From Heliocidaris erythrogramma (Eukaryota > Echinodermata > Echinoidea > Camarodonta > Echinometridae): a DNA stretch of 64,000 bases. Positions 22,991-34,095 of the stretch are shown here, one piece after another (position 1 is the stretch's first letter; every line of letters begins with the position of its first letter). The notes under the pieces are model-generated. The model saw only the letters and a program-made list of their open reading frames with translations, searched no databases and was not told the origin of the DNA. Where the stretch lies: contig CM046856.1 in assembly GCA_025617745.1 (NCBI GenBank), positions 44,569,049 through 44,633,048 on the forward strand. The letters run 5' to 3'. The position numbers were made by a program, and so were the translations under genes.

Positions 22991-23580
22991 TTGCACATAT
23001 GCTAATTAGATGATTATGCTAATTTGGCTAATTAAAAAAATTGCTCAAGGTTGCCAAGGTGGCAACCAAGCTGAATTTACTTCAATACCCATCTAGAACA
23101 CAAATCAACAAAAAAACCTTGTACTTAACAACTTTTCCAGGTCATGTACATGGTATATGGTACCGTCTACTGGACTAGTTGGCCATATTTTTGATTCACC
23201 CGCGCTATGATGACGTTTTGTCGGACATGCCAAGGGGGAACTGTGATTGGCTGAAATTCGGAACGTCTTGTTCATTTTTATTATATTGGAGCATCCGAAC
23301 GCCTGGCAGTACACCATTTTGAAACGCGTAATAATGGCGGCATCCGGGTACTTCTGGTCAGAGAGGTCCGACAAAACGTCACAGGGCGGGGCTTATCTGT
23401 TCAAAATGGCGACGCACACGATCGATATAGGACCTTCTAGCAGACGACAAAATGATATTTCTAACTACTTGTTGACGGCGTTAGGGGGGCCCAAATGTGT
23501 TGAAATTCGACATATATAATCAACAATGTGCCCTTCAACTAAACAGCTAACTAAATCGCCAGGATTTACTTTCCCTTTAA

Positions 23581-24477
23581 CCTCATATATGGCGACATGC
23601 CAAATTACTGAAACATAGAGTTCACAAAATGAAATAGTTCGTGCGAAAACATAATGTACTAACAATCCCCTGTACCGTTTATTTGCATATAAATGTATGT
23701 GTATATCAATTTCTTAAAATTAGCTTATTTAGCACGTCATCTAAATCTATGAATTCTTCAAATTACACTTTTAAAATTTTCATGCATGTATATTGCTTTT
23801 TAAAAAAAAATCCTTTGTTACATCTGCCGAAGCATAGAACATTCTCATTCCAATATAGTATACAGGATAATAACAATGAGTCCATGATAACTGTGGAATG
23901 CTCGGGATAACGATGACAGACATTCCTAACCCTTAAACCATTTCAAACTTGGGTTTAAACAAGGCATTAGCAAGATTGTGTCTCGCCCACTTGCGAAAAC
24001 TGGAAATATCGTGATCTCCGTTGCCACGCAGAAGAATTGTATCTCTGGGTATCTGCCACAGAATGTAATATCCCATTAATGAGAAGGACTATTCACAAAA
24101 TACTACTTCCGTCCATCGACTGCCCCCATCCCCCCTTTTAGAGATGGAATAAAAAGTTACAATGAAGTCCTATTAGATTACACAAATACAAAACAGGATG
24201 ATAATCAGTTGTACAATAGAGGCGAAGTAGAGTTTGTCTCTGGGTGGCATAAAAATGCAAAAAGGTTAAAAATAGTGCTAAGGTTGAAAAGTGGAAATGA
24301 AATAAGGCTTTTAAAATCAATACGTTCATATGAGAAAGTTTGTCAACGAATATGAATAATGGTGAACATTATAATTGTAATAAGGCATGCATGTAAATTG
24401 AACAAAGTAGAATCATATTTTGGGGACTTGATAACCTGTCAGGGGTAAAGTGAATGATTAGAGAGAGTGCATCTATC
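23581..24477. other. Unassigned flank
   Basis: No gene seen. TGTCTCGCCCAC near 23981 resembles the inverse of TTGGCGAGACA at 25436, so the tandem array downstream may belong to an element starting here, but the evidence is one short motif. Confidence 0.35.
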
Positions 24478-25330
24478 ACCCAAGTTAGGTTGTAATCCAA
24501 GCAAGTGATATGAAGTTATTTGTCACAAGAGAGTCTTGCAGGTAAACTTTAACGTATAGCCTCAAATGACCTTTGACCATATCATGTGACATCCAAAGGC
24601 AACATAACGTGAAGGTATCCTCAGTGCAAATATGACCCAAGTTAGGTTGTAATCCAAGCAAGTGATATGAAGTTATTTGTCACAAGAGAGTCTTGCAGGT
24701 AAACTTTAACGTATAGCCTCAAATGACCTTTGACCATATCATGTGACATCCAAAGGCAACATAACGTGAAGGTACCCTCAGTGCAAATATGACCCAAGTT
24801 AGGTTGTAATCAAAGCAACTGGTGTGAAGTTATTTGTCAAAAGAGAGTCTTGCAGGTAAACTTTAACATATGACCTCAAATGGCCTTTGACCCTATCATG
24901 TGACCTCCAACGGCAACATAACGTGAAGGTACCCTCAGTGCAAATATGACCCAAGTTAGGTTGTAATCCAAGCAACTGATGTGAATTTATTTGTCAAAAG
25001 AGAGTCTTGCAGGTAAACTTTAACATATGACCTCAAATGACCTTTGACCCTATCATGTGACCTCCAACGGCAACATAACGTGAAGGTACCCTCAGTGCAA
25101 ATATGACCCAAGTTAGGTTGTAATCCAAGCAACTGATGTGAAGTTATTTCACAAAAGAGAGTCTTGCAGGTAAACTTTATTATGAAAAGAGAGTCTTGCA
25201 GGTAAACTTTAACATATAACCTCAAATGACCTTTGACATCATCATGTGACCTCCGACAACACAATAACATGGAGATGCCCCTAGTGCTTCTATCACCCAA
25301 GTGTGGCTGCCAATGCAGTAACAGTTGCCA
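24478..25330. repeat. 157-bp tandem array
   Basis: ACCCAAGTTAGGTTGTAATC begins units at 24478, 24635, 24792, 24949 and 25106, exactly 157 bp apart. A sixth, diverged unit starts near 25295 after a 33-bp internal duplication. Each unit includes GAGAGTCTTGCAGGTAAACT and TGACCTTTGACC. The array ends in GACGGACG iterations and TTGGCGAGACA (25380-25445). Confidence 0.9.
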
Positions 25331-25445
25331 AGTAATGCATCATAAGAGAGTCTTGCAGGTAAACTTTAACGTTTGTGACGGACGGACGACGGACGGACGC
25401 CATTTGGATCCCTTAGTCTCGCCTTCACCTCCGGTTGGCGAGACA

Positions 25446-26034
25446 AAACAGGAATACATGTATAGAAACTACTCTTCCAAACAAGAATGGGTGCTCGTGT
25501 TGCTTCGTTGATGACACTACCATTACGCCCTCTTGAGTACTAAGTCATTCAGAATTCGAAAAAAGAAAAGGACGAGACGGGAAAGTTGAGTATAAATAGT
25601 AACATGAAGGAAACTATGGGGAGCAAAATAATCAAGAACCCGAAGAATAAGGTGACAATAATGAAAACTCAGATGTTATGAAATGGAATTTTAAAGATTA
25701 AAAGTAAGGAATTTGTTAAGAAATATAGCAATGGAAAGCAGATGCAGCAAAACGTAGGGCTCGGACAATGGGACAAAGTGGAGGGGCACCTTTTGTCCTC
25801 CAAGCAAAAGGTGCCCCTCCACTTCCATTGTTTGAGCCCAACGTTCCGCCGCCTCTGATGGAAAGTGTAAAGAGGGGAGATTTAGCAAGTGTCATAATGG
25901 AAAAACAATTACAGGGGTTCGCTATAACATTTTGAATAGGAGATTTTAGGGTGTGACACCCAAATTTGCCGACAAACATGCACCCTAATCTCCTCCGGTC
26001 TCCCCACAAAAATTATTCACAGAAAATCGCAGAT
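25446..26034. other. Non-genic, with local inverted repeat
   Basis: GGAGGGGCACCTTTTG near 25781 and its inverse CAAAAGGTGCCCCTCC near 25804 make a short hairpin. A GGGTGTGACACCCAAATTT segment near 25950 recurs at 36374. No gene. Confidence 0.5.
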
Positions 26035-26211
26035 CAGTGGTGGATCCAGGATTTAGTAAACGGTGGGGGGCACACACACACACACAAAAAAAATTCCTTC
26101 CAAAATTCTCTGACAAGCAAAAAAAAAAAAAAAAAAAAGGTCCTCAGTATTTTTGTGTCACTCCGGACAAGCAGAAGGGGGGCACCCCCCCCCCCCCTGG
26201 ATCCGCCACTG
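26035..26211. mobile_element. hAT-like MITE, 177 bp
   Basis: Ends CAGTGGTGGATCCAGG and, inverted, CAGTGGCGGATCCAGG. GCAGAT flanks both sides (26029-26034, 26212-26217), shorter than the 8 bp usual for hAT. The interior shares the CTCTGACAAGCAAAA block with 2948-3066 and has A, G and C runs. Confidence 0.7.
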
Positions 26212-26269
26212 GCAGATGTAGATCTTCTTATTCATATACTGGCATATTTTCACAACGGGGATGGGGGTT

Positions 26270-26500
26270 GACACCTTTGCCCGAATCAACTTTCTCAATT
26301 TCTGCGAGCGAGCGATGCGAGCGAGCAAATTTTGTTTAACATTTCGTAGTGAAAATGAACAAAAGCTACTATAATCATCCGGGAACATCGCTGCCCTAAT
26401 ATGTGGATATCCTGGCACCTCGCTGCCCGAATATCGGAACTTTGAAAATCATCGGGGAGAGGGGGGGGGGGCAATAGGCTGCAGCCCCCCCCCCCCCAAT
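26270..26500. repeat. Dispersed repeat with GCGAGCGAG motif, copy 1
   Basis: Contains GCGAGCGAGCGATGCGAGCG, ATATGTGGATATCCTGGCAC, CTCGCTGCCCGAATATCGGA and a G run. Related copies are at 36310-36680 and 47785-47885. Confidence 0.7.
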
Positions 26501-26833
26501 ACATCTATTGTTACATGCCTAAATGACCCATTTATGTAGGAGACTGAGATAACTGTCCAGCTTTTGGTAATAAATAGTCCTTATCTTCTTTTTTTATCAT
26601 GGTTTTTTTTTCCTGTACATGGTATGTCAGGGTAGCAAATATGGTATGTTATATTTGCGAGCGAGCGATCAAGAATTTTGATACTCTTATTCCTACGAAT
26701 AGTTATTATGATGTGTCATGTATCCACATATTGCATAAACCAAGAACTGGACATCGGTTTTTGTGTGGATTAAAAAAAAAATTTAATAGACACGTTGACG
26801 GGCCGGATTAAATCGTCTCTTTTTTCTTTTAAA

Positions 26834-26905
26834 AATAATAATAATAATACATAGCATTTATATTGCGCTTAATACAGTGTTTCTAAGCGCCGAAGTAGTA
26901 TTAGT
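26834..26905 (-). repeat. L2-like 3' tail, inverted orientation
   Basis: AATAATAATAATACATAGCA then TTTATATTGCGCTTAATACA and TCTAAGCGC match the hairpin and (ATT)n end of L2-type retroposons on the minus strand. No coding part is attached. Confidence 0.55.
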
Positions 26906-27394
26906 AGTATCTTTTCCGTCATTGTTTTTCTAATTCTTTCCTCACCACCTTTTATCTTTACCATTCTCATATTCTTCTTCCGCATGACTGTATCCCCTTT
27001 TGAAGAAAAAGAAATCACCTATTATCAGAGTGGTAGATTGTATTATTCATAAATTTGTTGAATACCTCTAAAGTTATGCATCATTATATTCATAGAAATA
27101 TCTCCTCTCAGCATATTTCATTCAACATAAGCAAGCTAATATTGGTTGTTCCACCTAGAAAGAATAAAGTCATTACTAGGCACAATTAGAAACGTAGTGA
27201 GATAATCGGCTAAACAAATAAAGATTTCAAAAAGATCATAAAGATAAAGAAAAGTAATCATGCCTGATCTTATATGGGCGTATTAGATTTACAAATAATA
27301 CCATAGCTGCCTGTTTATTATATCTACTCAAATTTACACTGAATTCTATAAGCATTTTTTTTTAATGTTAAAAATTACATTTGCACGAATAACG

Positions 27395-27802
27395 GTTACC
27401 ATGGCAACGGAAATTCATACAAATATATTTTTATTACTTTAAATCATGAAAGATATCATTCTGAACAGAATATCCAAGTTTCGTTTAATAAGGATTTGGA
27501 GATGAAAAGTTATGGCCTATATGGTAACTGTTTATGTGTTCAATATGTTTACAGATGTCAAAAAATCTAAAAATTTCCCCAAACGAAGGTTTATATAATA
27601 CTTTGTAGGGTTCTCTACTGATAAGCAATTAAGATAACCATTATTAAAATGGTGTTTATATACACCGAAGAGATGCACAATATCTTTCTTATGTCTAAAT
27701 ATTGTATCAAACCCATATTAAAACTGAAGTTTCAGGCCAGATTAGCAAACACTTCTCAAATCCGTGTTCGTTTGTATTGAAGTAGACGGTTGCCATGGCA
27801 AC
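27395..27802. repeat. Two diverged repeat units each with an X-box palindrome
   Basis: GTTACCATGGCAAC (27395-27408) and GTTGCCATGGCAAC (27789-27802) are near-perfect palindromes matching the RFX X-box consensus. Downstream of both are AAGTTTC and ATAAAATTTAATA-like motifs, so they are probably diverged copies of one ~390-bp unit. Confidence 0.55.
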
Positions 27803-27959
27803 AGTCAGTAAGATACATACGTTTGGTTGGTATCAAAATGTGCGGAATATAATTTTAAATAGGATGACTAAGTTTCAATAAAATTTAATAATCATTAAAA
27901 AAGTTACAGGGAAGATGTCAATAGGGTACAATTGGACCCCCTGAAATTGAAAATTGAAA

Positions 27960-29430
27960 TTTAATAAAACCCCATTTTCATCACCTTTGACGCCATCTTG
28001 ACTTTCAAAATGAGGGGCCACTTCATTTTCTTGTTAACATCTTGAATATCTTAAAGTACTTTATGAAAAATTTACAATACGTTTGTTTCGTTTAGTCCTG
28101 TGGGGGTGCACGGATACCCCTCTTAGATACATTATTTTATGTATAAAGGTGAAACACGACAAAGAGGACAACTCATTGCCTGTCAAAAGTTGCGATCTTT
28201 TACGAGGGACCATTCCTTTTTTTCGACTCCAAACCGACTCTATACCGATCAATTCTTGGTTATTCGAGGTAACGTAATTATTTTCGGTCTGGTGTCGCTC
28301 TTGTTGGTGTGACTGGGTCTGCACGTTTTTGCCAAGCACGTAGGAGCACGCAGGACAAGCAAGGAGGCTGTTGGACCGGTTGGACATGTCCAACAATCTC
28401 TGCATGTGGCTACGTGTTCTGATGAACGCACCTGACACGCGCAGCCATCGTACGTCCTGCACGGGCTTCTTGCGACCATCGCACGCGCTCTTTTCGGAGG
28501 TATCACAAAGCACATGGCTCCATACGGAGTCGTGACATGTCGCGCATCGGTTGCACGTCGGTTGCACGTAACTGTGGGGGCTGTACGTTCGCCTCAAGAG
28601 TTCTTGCAGGTAAGAGGAAGTATATTAATGAGGAGGGTGCAAGAGAGGTGCGCGACTGGTTCTGACCATGACGAGAGAAGGACGTACTAATCGCAGGAGT
28701 TGGCCCACAGCCGATTGCAGGTGCGGGCACGCACGTGCAAAAACGCGCACGATCAGTTGTGACCATAGCATTAATTAAGAAAAAAGCATTCGCTTGTTTG
28801 TTTCAAGCCTGCGTACTACTGATTTTTTTTTGGTGTCTTTATTCAACTACAGCTTATCGTCTGTCAAAGTTCAAAGTTATTTTTATACCTGCACCTGCTC
28901 GATTATCTTACCTATCAAAGGAAAACTATTATGAAGAAGAAACAAAACTTAATTTTTCTGAGATTCATGTATTGATGCCCATAGACTCCTAATTCTGCTT
29001 CTACTTAGAGTATAATAATAGATGAAGTTTCGTCTATTAGAAATAGAACATTAGTGATATATCGATCGCCGAAGAATTTCATCAACATGAAGTTCATTTT
29101 ACTTCATTATCATATATATTATATATATATTTTTTTTTTGTTTCAATCGGATGTATATTTTTAAGTTATGGAAAGATTGTAAGGCGTATTCCGATTGAAG
29201 TGATTGATTCTTCTTAGTGGCTGGTACAGAGCAGCTGCGTCTACAATAGCAGTTCATAGACCACATTAACTTATCCACTCTTATCCTGAGGATACCATAC
29301 GGTTATAAGCACGCCTAATGTTATGTTAGTTATTTGATTGTCGTGATAACAATGTACCTCTTTGTTAAGTTTTATCCAAGCTCCATGCATTTTGCCGTAA
29401 ACCTGTTGTCCTTTGAATGAGCTTCGTTTT
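27960..29430. other. Unassigned, with GC/CpG-rich block at 28300-28750
   Basis: A locally CpG-rich stretch gives a 178-codon minus frame at 28061-28597 (many Cys and Arg). I see no domain, and overlapping frames on both strands are open as well, so composition explains them. TTGCACGT-like words repeat around 28548-28568. An (AT)n tract lies at 29112-29130. Confidence 0.4.
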
Positions 29431-29439
29431 ATTCATGCA

Positions 29440-31575
29440 TACACGAGGCATGAGTAAGGCAAAATAAGGCCAAATAAAGATTGTTCCTAGTTTCTCGTCC
29501 CCGCCGCATACTTTTTTTGCGCCGCCTCCTTTTTTTGTTATTGATATTTTAGTATAAGTTTTCCCGTCCAATTTCGCACTTAGTGCAAGTAAAGATAGGC
29601 CACTCAATTTTGCCCATAGTTCATGAGAAAAAGTAAACAGGTGTTTCAATTTCGCGGATAGGGCAGCCAACAGCACCAATAGCCATTCAAATTCGCTAGA
29701 GTGCAGCCAAGATGGTCAATTGCCATTCGTATTCGCTTTAGCGCAACCACATTCGCCAATTGTCATACAAATTCATACATATAGTGCAACCAAGTTCGCC
29801 CGTGAAACCCCCTCGAGCTAAGTTAGAGCATTCTTTTTCGCCATTGGGCATCCAGTTATACAATTTGTGCATCCTATTTAGCACATGTATTTTTTTTTCA
29901 CTTGCTTTTTCATGTTTACACATACTTTATGAGCTTACTCTTCTTTTAAGCTTGGGGGGGGGGGGGGTTCATTCTTTTCATATTCATCACATGGCCCAAG
30001 GAGCGGACAAAAGCAACTGTATCAGCTTACTGTCGTGCTCTTTATTGGGCTAGTTGATAAATTTAAGCAAATTTTGTATGTTTATATGTTATTTCATATG
30101 TCTTTTTATCTTTATAAGTTTTCTTTCATAATGTGCATTGTCTTGTGTTATTTTGCATCATCTCATCAATTACATGCATTGATTAGAGACATAAATCATA
30201 GGATGTGAACGATATAAGGATTTTCTTTATTTACTTTTTCTGTTTTTAACTCATAGACCTTCATCATGTAAAAGAATCTTTTCATCAAAATGTTAAAGTT
30301 CAAAGCTCAAAACTCAGTCTCTTTTTCAGCCATTGATGATTGTAACGCTGGGATTGGTGGTACCAATTCCTACACTTTTCTTGGGTGATGATGTCGATGT
30401 TCCGTTGAGCAGCTGTTGTAAGCTGCCTGCATCTCCATTGCTGGAGGTTGTCTCCAACCTCACGTGCAGCCTCCCGGTCAGCAAGACGTTGCTGCATCTC
30501 CGACCTAGATCCCGCTTCACAGCAGCCTTGAAAGCACTGTGCGCCATTTCAGTTGGATTCAGAAACGGGCTGTGGGGCGGAAGCAGATAGAAAATAGAAC
30601 GTTAAAGGGATACACCACCAGGCGGCCGTGGGGAAAGTCATTATTGCGTAAGCCCCATTCACTCGTACACAAAGTTTGTGCGTCGAACGCGTCCGTCGGA
30701 CTGCTGGGATTATATTTCGGACTGCACGAAGCCGACCGAATCTCGCACGAGAGCTCGAGCTCAGGCGGAGCGTGCATGTTGCGCGGCGACCAGTCTGTCC
30801 GAGGCTTGCTCCCCGCGGGGCAACGGTAACGATCACGGTGCCCTCTCGCGGCATAAAAACGTCCACAATCTGCGGTTGAGTATCCCTTTAACAATAAAGT
30901 GTTAAATGTTGCGCAAACAGACCTTTCAAACATAAATAATGCAGAAACTCGACAAATAAAATATGTTTAAGAAACAATGTACATAATTATAATTATTCTT
31001 ATATGTATTACTGTTTATAAGTCATGTGAATACAGAGCTAAATTGAATGCATTAGTTAGGAACATGAATACCCTATGGCGAAATTGAATGCTCTATCTTC
31101 AGTCACGTGTTCTTCCGTGCTAATTTGAATGCACTGTGGCGAATTTGAATGATATTTTTACACTTTTGCTTCCTCAATGGCAACTCTGATTGCCCATTAC
31201 GAATTTTTGGCTGCCCTATGGCGATTTTGAATGACTAGTTTGAATTTTTGAATGACCTATAACGAAATTGAATGAACTATTTATACTCTTGCATGCACAA
31301 AGTGCGAAATTGGACGGGAAAACCTTTATTTGAAAAAAAATTCAACGACCAACATTTTGCTGCAGACTCCTAAAATTATAACTTGATGCCTTTTGGGGGT
31401 TTAAAGGGACTTCAGAAGAACATAGATGAAAAGGGAAGGCGTGCCTTGTAGCATTTGTTAGTGCGCCAGTTTGGAAATTTATCAAATATCAAATAACATG
31501 GTACCCCCTCCTCCTCATTTTCGAAATATCCGGACGAGAAACCAGGAATCAATTTTACTTGGCCTAATTATTAAG
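29440..31575. mobile_element. Foldback element with diverged long inverted arms
   Basis: The left arm has GGCCAAATAAAGATTGTTCC, then TTTCTCGTCC, then TTTTCCCGTCCAATTTCGCA (29562). The right arm has the inverse of these: TGCGAAATTGGACGGGAAAA (31303), GGACGAGAAACCAGGAATCA (31532). Both arms iterate ATTCAAATTCGCC-like words. Exact ends and target duplication were not resolved. A TTAA MITE is nested inside. Confidence 0.65.
30606..30887. mobile_element. 282-bp TTAA MITE (E4)
   Basis: TTAA at 30602-30605 and 30888-30891; termini AGGGATACACCACC and, inverted, AGGGATACTCAACC. The interior is GC-rich, which opens spurious frames on both strands. Confidence 0.85.
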
Positions 31576-31837
31576 ATGGATTAATAAAGCGGATCATAAA
31601 CTGAACAGTCTCTCTCCATCACACACAAACTCAACTCACGCACCCGCTGCTACATTGTTCAAGAACTATACTCGCCAATTGATCATCCATTGTTCCATCA
31701 GAACTTCACATGGGGTGCGCGTGTCCCATCTCCCAGTCGCGTGGCAAACATACACAAAAGCAAATACTATACTGAAAACGAACGGGGAGAATATGTTTAC
31801 ATTACAAATCCACGTTACGATAGTTATGATAGTTTTT

Positions 31838-34095
31838 AGCTCACCTGAGCCTATGGCTCGAGTGAGCTATTGCGATGGAAATTTGTCCGTCGTCCGTCGT
31901 GCGTCGTCCGTCGTGCGTCGTCCGTCGTGCGTCGTCCGTCGTCCGTCGTCCGTTAACTTTTTACATTTTCATCTTCTTCTCCAAAACCCATGATCGGAAT
32001 TCAACCAAACTTGGTAGGAATCATCCTTAGGGGTAGGGGACCCAAAGTTGCTAAAATGGTACATGTGGCCCCCAGGGGGGCCCAGGGGGAGGGCCCCCAA
32101 TTGTAAAAGCTATGTAAATTTCAAACATCTTCTTCTCCAGAACCAGGCATAGCTCAGACTTGGTATTTTGTATGGAGATACCTCTATAGATGAAGAATGA
32201 ATGTTGTTCATGAAATTTCTCTGAGTGGCCCTATAGGGGCCCTGTGGGGGTAACATACTGGAGGGGGGGGGGGCGCCGCCAGGCAAAATGTACATTCTGA
32301 TCTTCTTCTCCAAAACACATGATCGGAATTCAACCAAACTTGGTAGGAATCATCCTTAGGGGTAGGGGACCCAAAGTTGCTAAAATGGTACATGTGGCCT
32401 CCAGGGGGGCCCAGGGGGAGGGCCCCCAATTGTAAAAGCTATGTACATTTCAAACATCTTCTTCTCCAGAACCAGGCATAGCTCAGACTTGGTATTTTGT
32501 ATGGAGTTACCTCTATAGATGAAGAATGAATGTTGTTCATGAAATTTCTCTGAGTGGCCCTATAGGGGCCCTGTGGGGGTAACATACTGGAGGGGGGGGC
32601 GCCGCCAGGCAAAATGTACATTCTGATCTTCTTCTCCAAAACACATGATCGGAATTCAACCAAACTTGGTAGGAATCATCCTTAGGGGTAGGGGACCCAA
32701 AGTTGCTAAAATGGTACATGTGGCCCCCAGGGGGGCCCAGGGGGAGGGCCCCCAATTGTAAAAGCTATGTAAATTTCAAACATCTTCTTCTCCAGAACCA
32801 GGCATAGCTCAGACTTGGTATTTTGTATGGAGTTACCTCTATAGATGAAGAATGAATGTTGTTCATGAAATTTCTCTGAGTGGCCCTATAGGGGCCCTGT
32901 GGGGGTAACATACTGGAGGGGGGGGGGGGGGCGCCGCCAGGCAAAATGTACATTCTGATCTTCTTCTCCAAAACACATGATCGGAATTCAACCAAACTTG
33001 GTAGGAATCATCCTTAGGGGTAGGGGACCCAAAGTTGCTAAAATGGTACATGTGGCCCCCAGGGGGGCCCAGGGGGAGGGCCCCCAATTGTAAAAGCTAT
33101 GTAAATTTCAAACATCTTCTTCTCCAGAACCAGGCATAGCTCAGACTTGGTATTTTGTATGGAGATACCTCTATAGATGAAGAATGAATGTTGTTCATGA
33201 AATTTCTCTGAGTGGCCCTATAGGGGCCCTGTGGGGGTAACATACTGGAGGGGGGCGCTGCCAGGCAAAATGTACATTCTGATCTTCTCCAAAACACATG
33301 ATCGGAATTCAACCAAACTTGGTAGGAATCATCCTTAGGGGTAGGGGACCCAAAGTTGCTAAAATGGTACATGTGGCCACTAAGGGGGCCCAGGGGGAGG
33401 GCCCCCAATTGTAAAAGCTATGTAAATTTCAAACATCTTCCTCTCCAGAACCAGGCATAGCTCAGACTTGGTATTGTGTATGGAGATACCTCTATAGATG
33501 AAGAATGAATGTTGTTCATGAAATTTATCTGAGTGGCCCTGTAGGGGCCCTGTGGGGATAACATACTGGAGGGGGGGGGGGGCGCTGCCAGGCAAAATGT
33601 ACATTCTGATCTTCTCCAAAACACATGATCGGAATTCAACCAACTTGGTAGGAATCATCCTTAGGGGTAGGGGATCCAAAGGTGCTAAAATGGTACATGT
33701 GGCCCCCAGGGGGCCCAGGGGGAGGGCCCCCAAGTATAAAAGCTATGTAAATTTCAAACATCTTCTCCAGAACCAGGAATAGCTCAGACTTGGTATTGTG
33801 TATTGAGATTTTTTTCTGGGTGGCCCTATAGGGGGTCTGTGGGGGTAACATACTGGAGGGGGGGGGGGGGTGGGGCAAGTTGTCCGCCATCCATAAACTT
33901 TTTAACATTTTCAGCTTCTTCTCCAAAACCCATGATTGGAATTTAACCGAACTTGGTAGGAAGCTCAGACTTGGTATTGTGTATAGAGATACCTCTATAG
34001 ATGAAGAATGAAAGTTGTTCATGTGCTAGAGAGAACATGCACCAGATGTGAATTGATCCACCTCAGGTGAGCGTCGTGCCCCCTGGGGCTCTTGT
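31838..34095. repeat. AGCTCACCTGAGC repeat element
   Basis: Starts with TAGCTCACCTGAGCCTATGG and GTCCGTCG iterations and ends CTCAGGTGAGCG then GGGGCTCTTGTTT. I recognise the same ends from repeats common in marine invertebrate genomes. Most of the interior is the 327-bp array listed separately. Confidence 0.75.
32000..33870. repeat. ~327-bp tandem array, five full units plus partial units
   Basis: CATCTTCTTCTCCAGAACCA and relatives recur at spacings of about 329, 326, 332 and 321 bp. Units differ mainly in the length of one G run before GCGCCGCCAGG. Minus-strand open frames repeat with the unit and are not genes. Confidence 0.9.

Larger units (their letters stand above)
18330..23576. mobile_element. 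5.2-kb TTAA foldback element with nested insertions (E3)
   Basis: TTAA at 18326-18329 and 23577-23580. Termini AGGGAAGGTAAACCCTGG and, inverted, AGGGAAAGTAAATCCTGG. The left arm (to about 19440) is matched in reverse by the right arm (from about 19800). Both carry GGTTGCCACCTTGGCAACC or its inverse and blocks of a 174-bp repeat. The right arm is split by a hAT MITE and by a LINE that itself carries a 1-kb MITE. The arms also share the subterminal GTCTGCTA / TAGCAGAC motif of the smaller TTAA elements. No transposase. Confidence 0.85.

Noticed and set aside
23211-23381. 16-bp inverted repeat TGACGTTTTGTCGGAC as a separate MITE
   Set aside because: The spacing and the absence from the left arm suggest an insert in E3, but no target duplication could be defined.
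24478-25330. CRISPR-like array
   Set aside because: The whole 157-bp unit repeats without unique spacers, and the genome is eukaryotic.
28061-28597. 178-codon Cys/Arg-rich minus frame
   Set aside because: It lies in a GC-rich block where several frames on both strands are open, shows no domain and has no splice context.
32110-34022. Series of repeated minus-strand frames
   Set aside because: They recur with the 327-bp unit and change with G-run length, so they are repeat artefacts.
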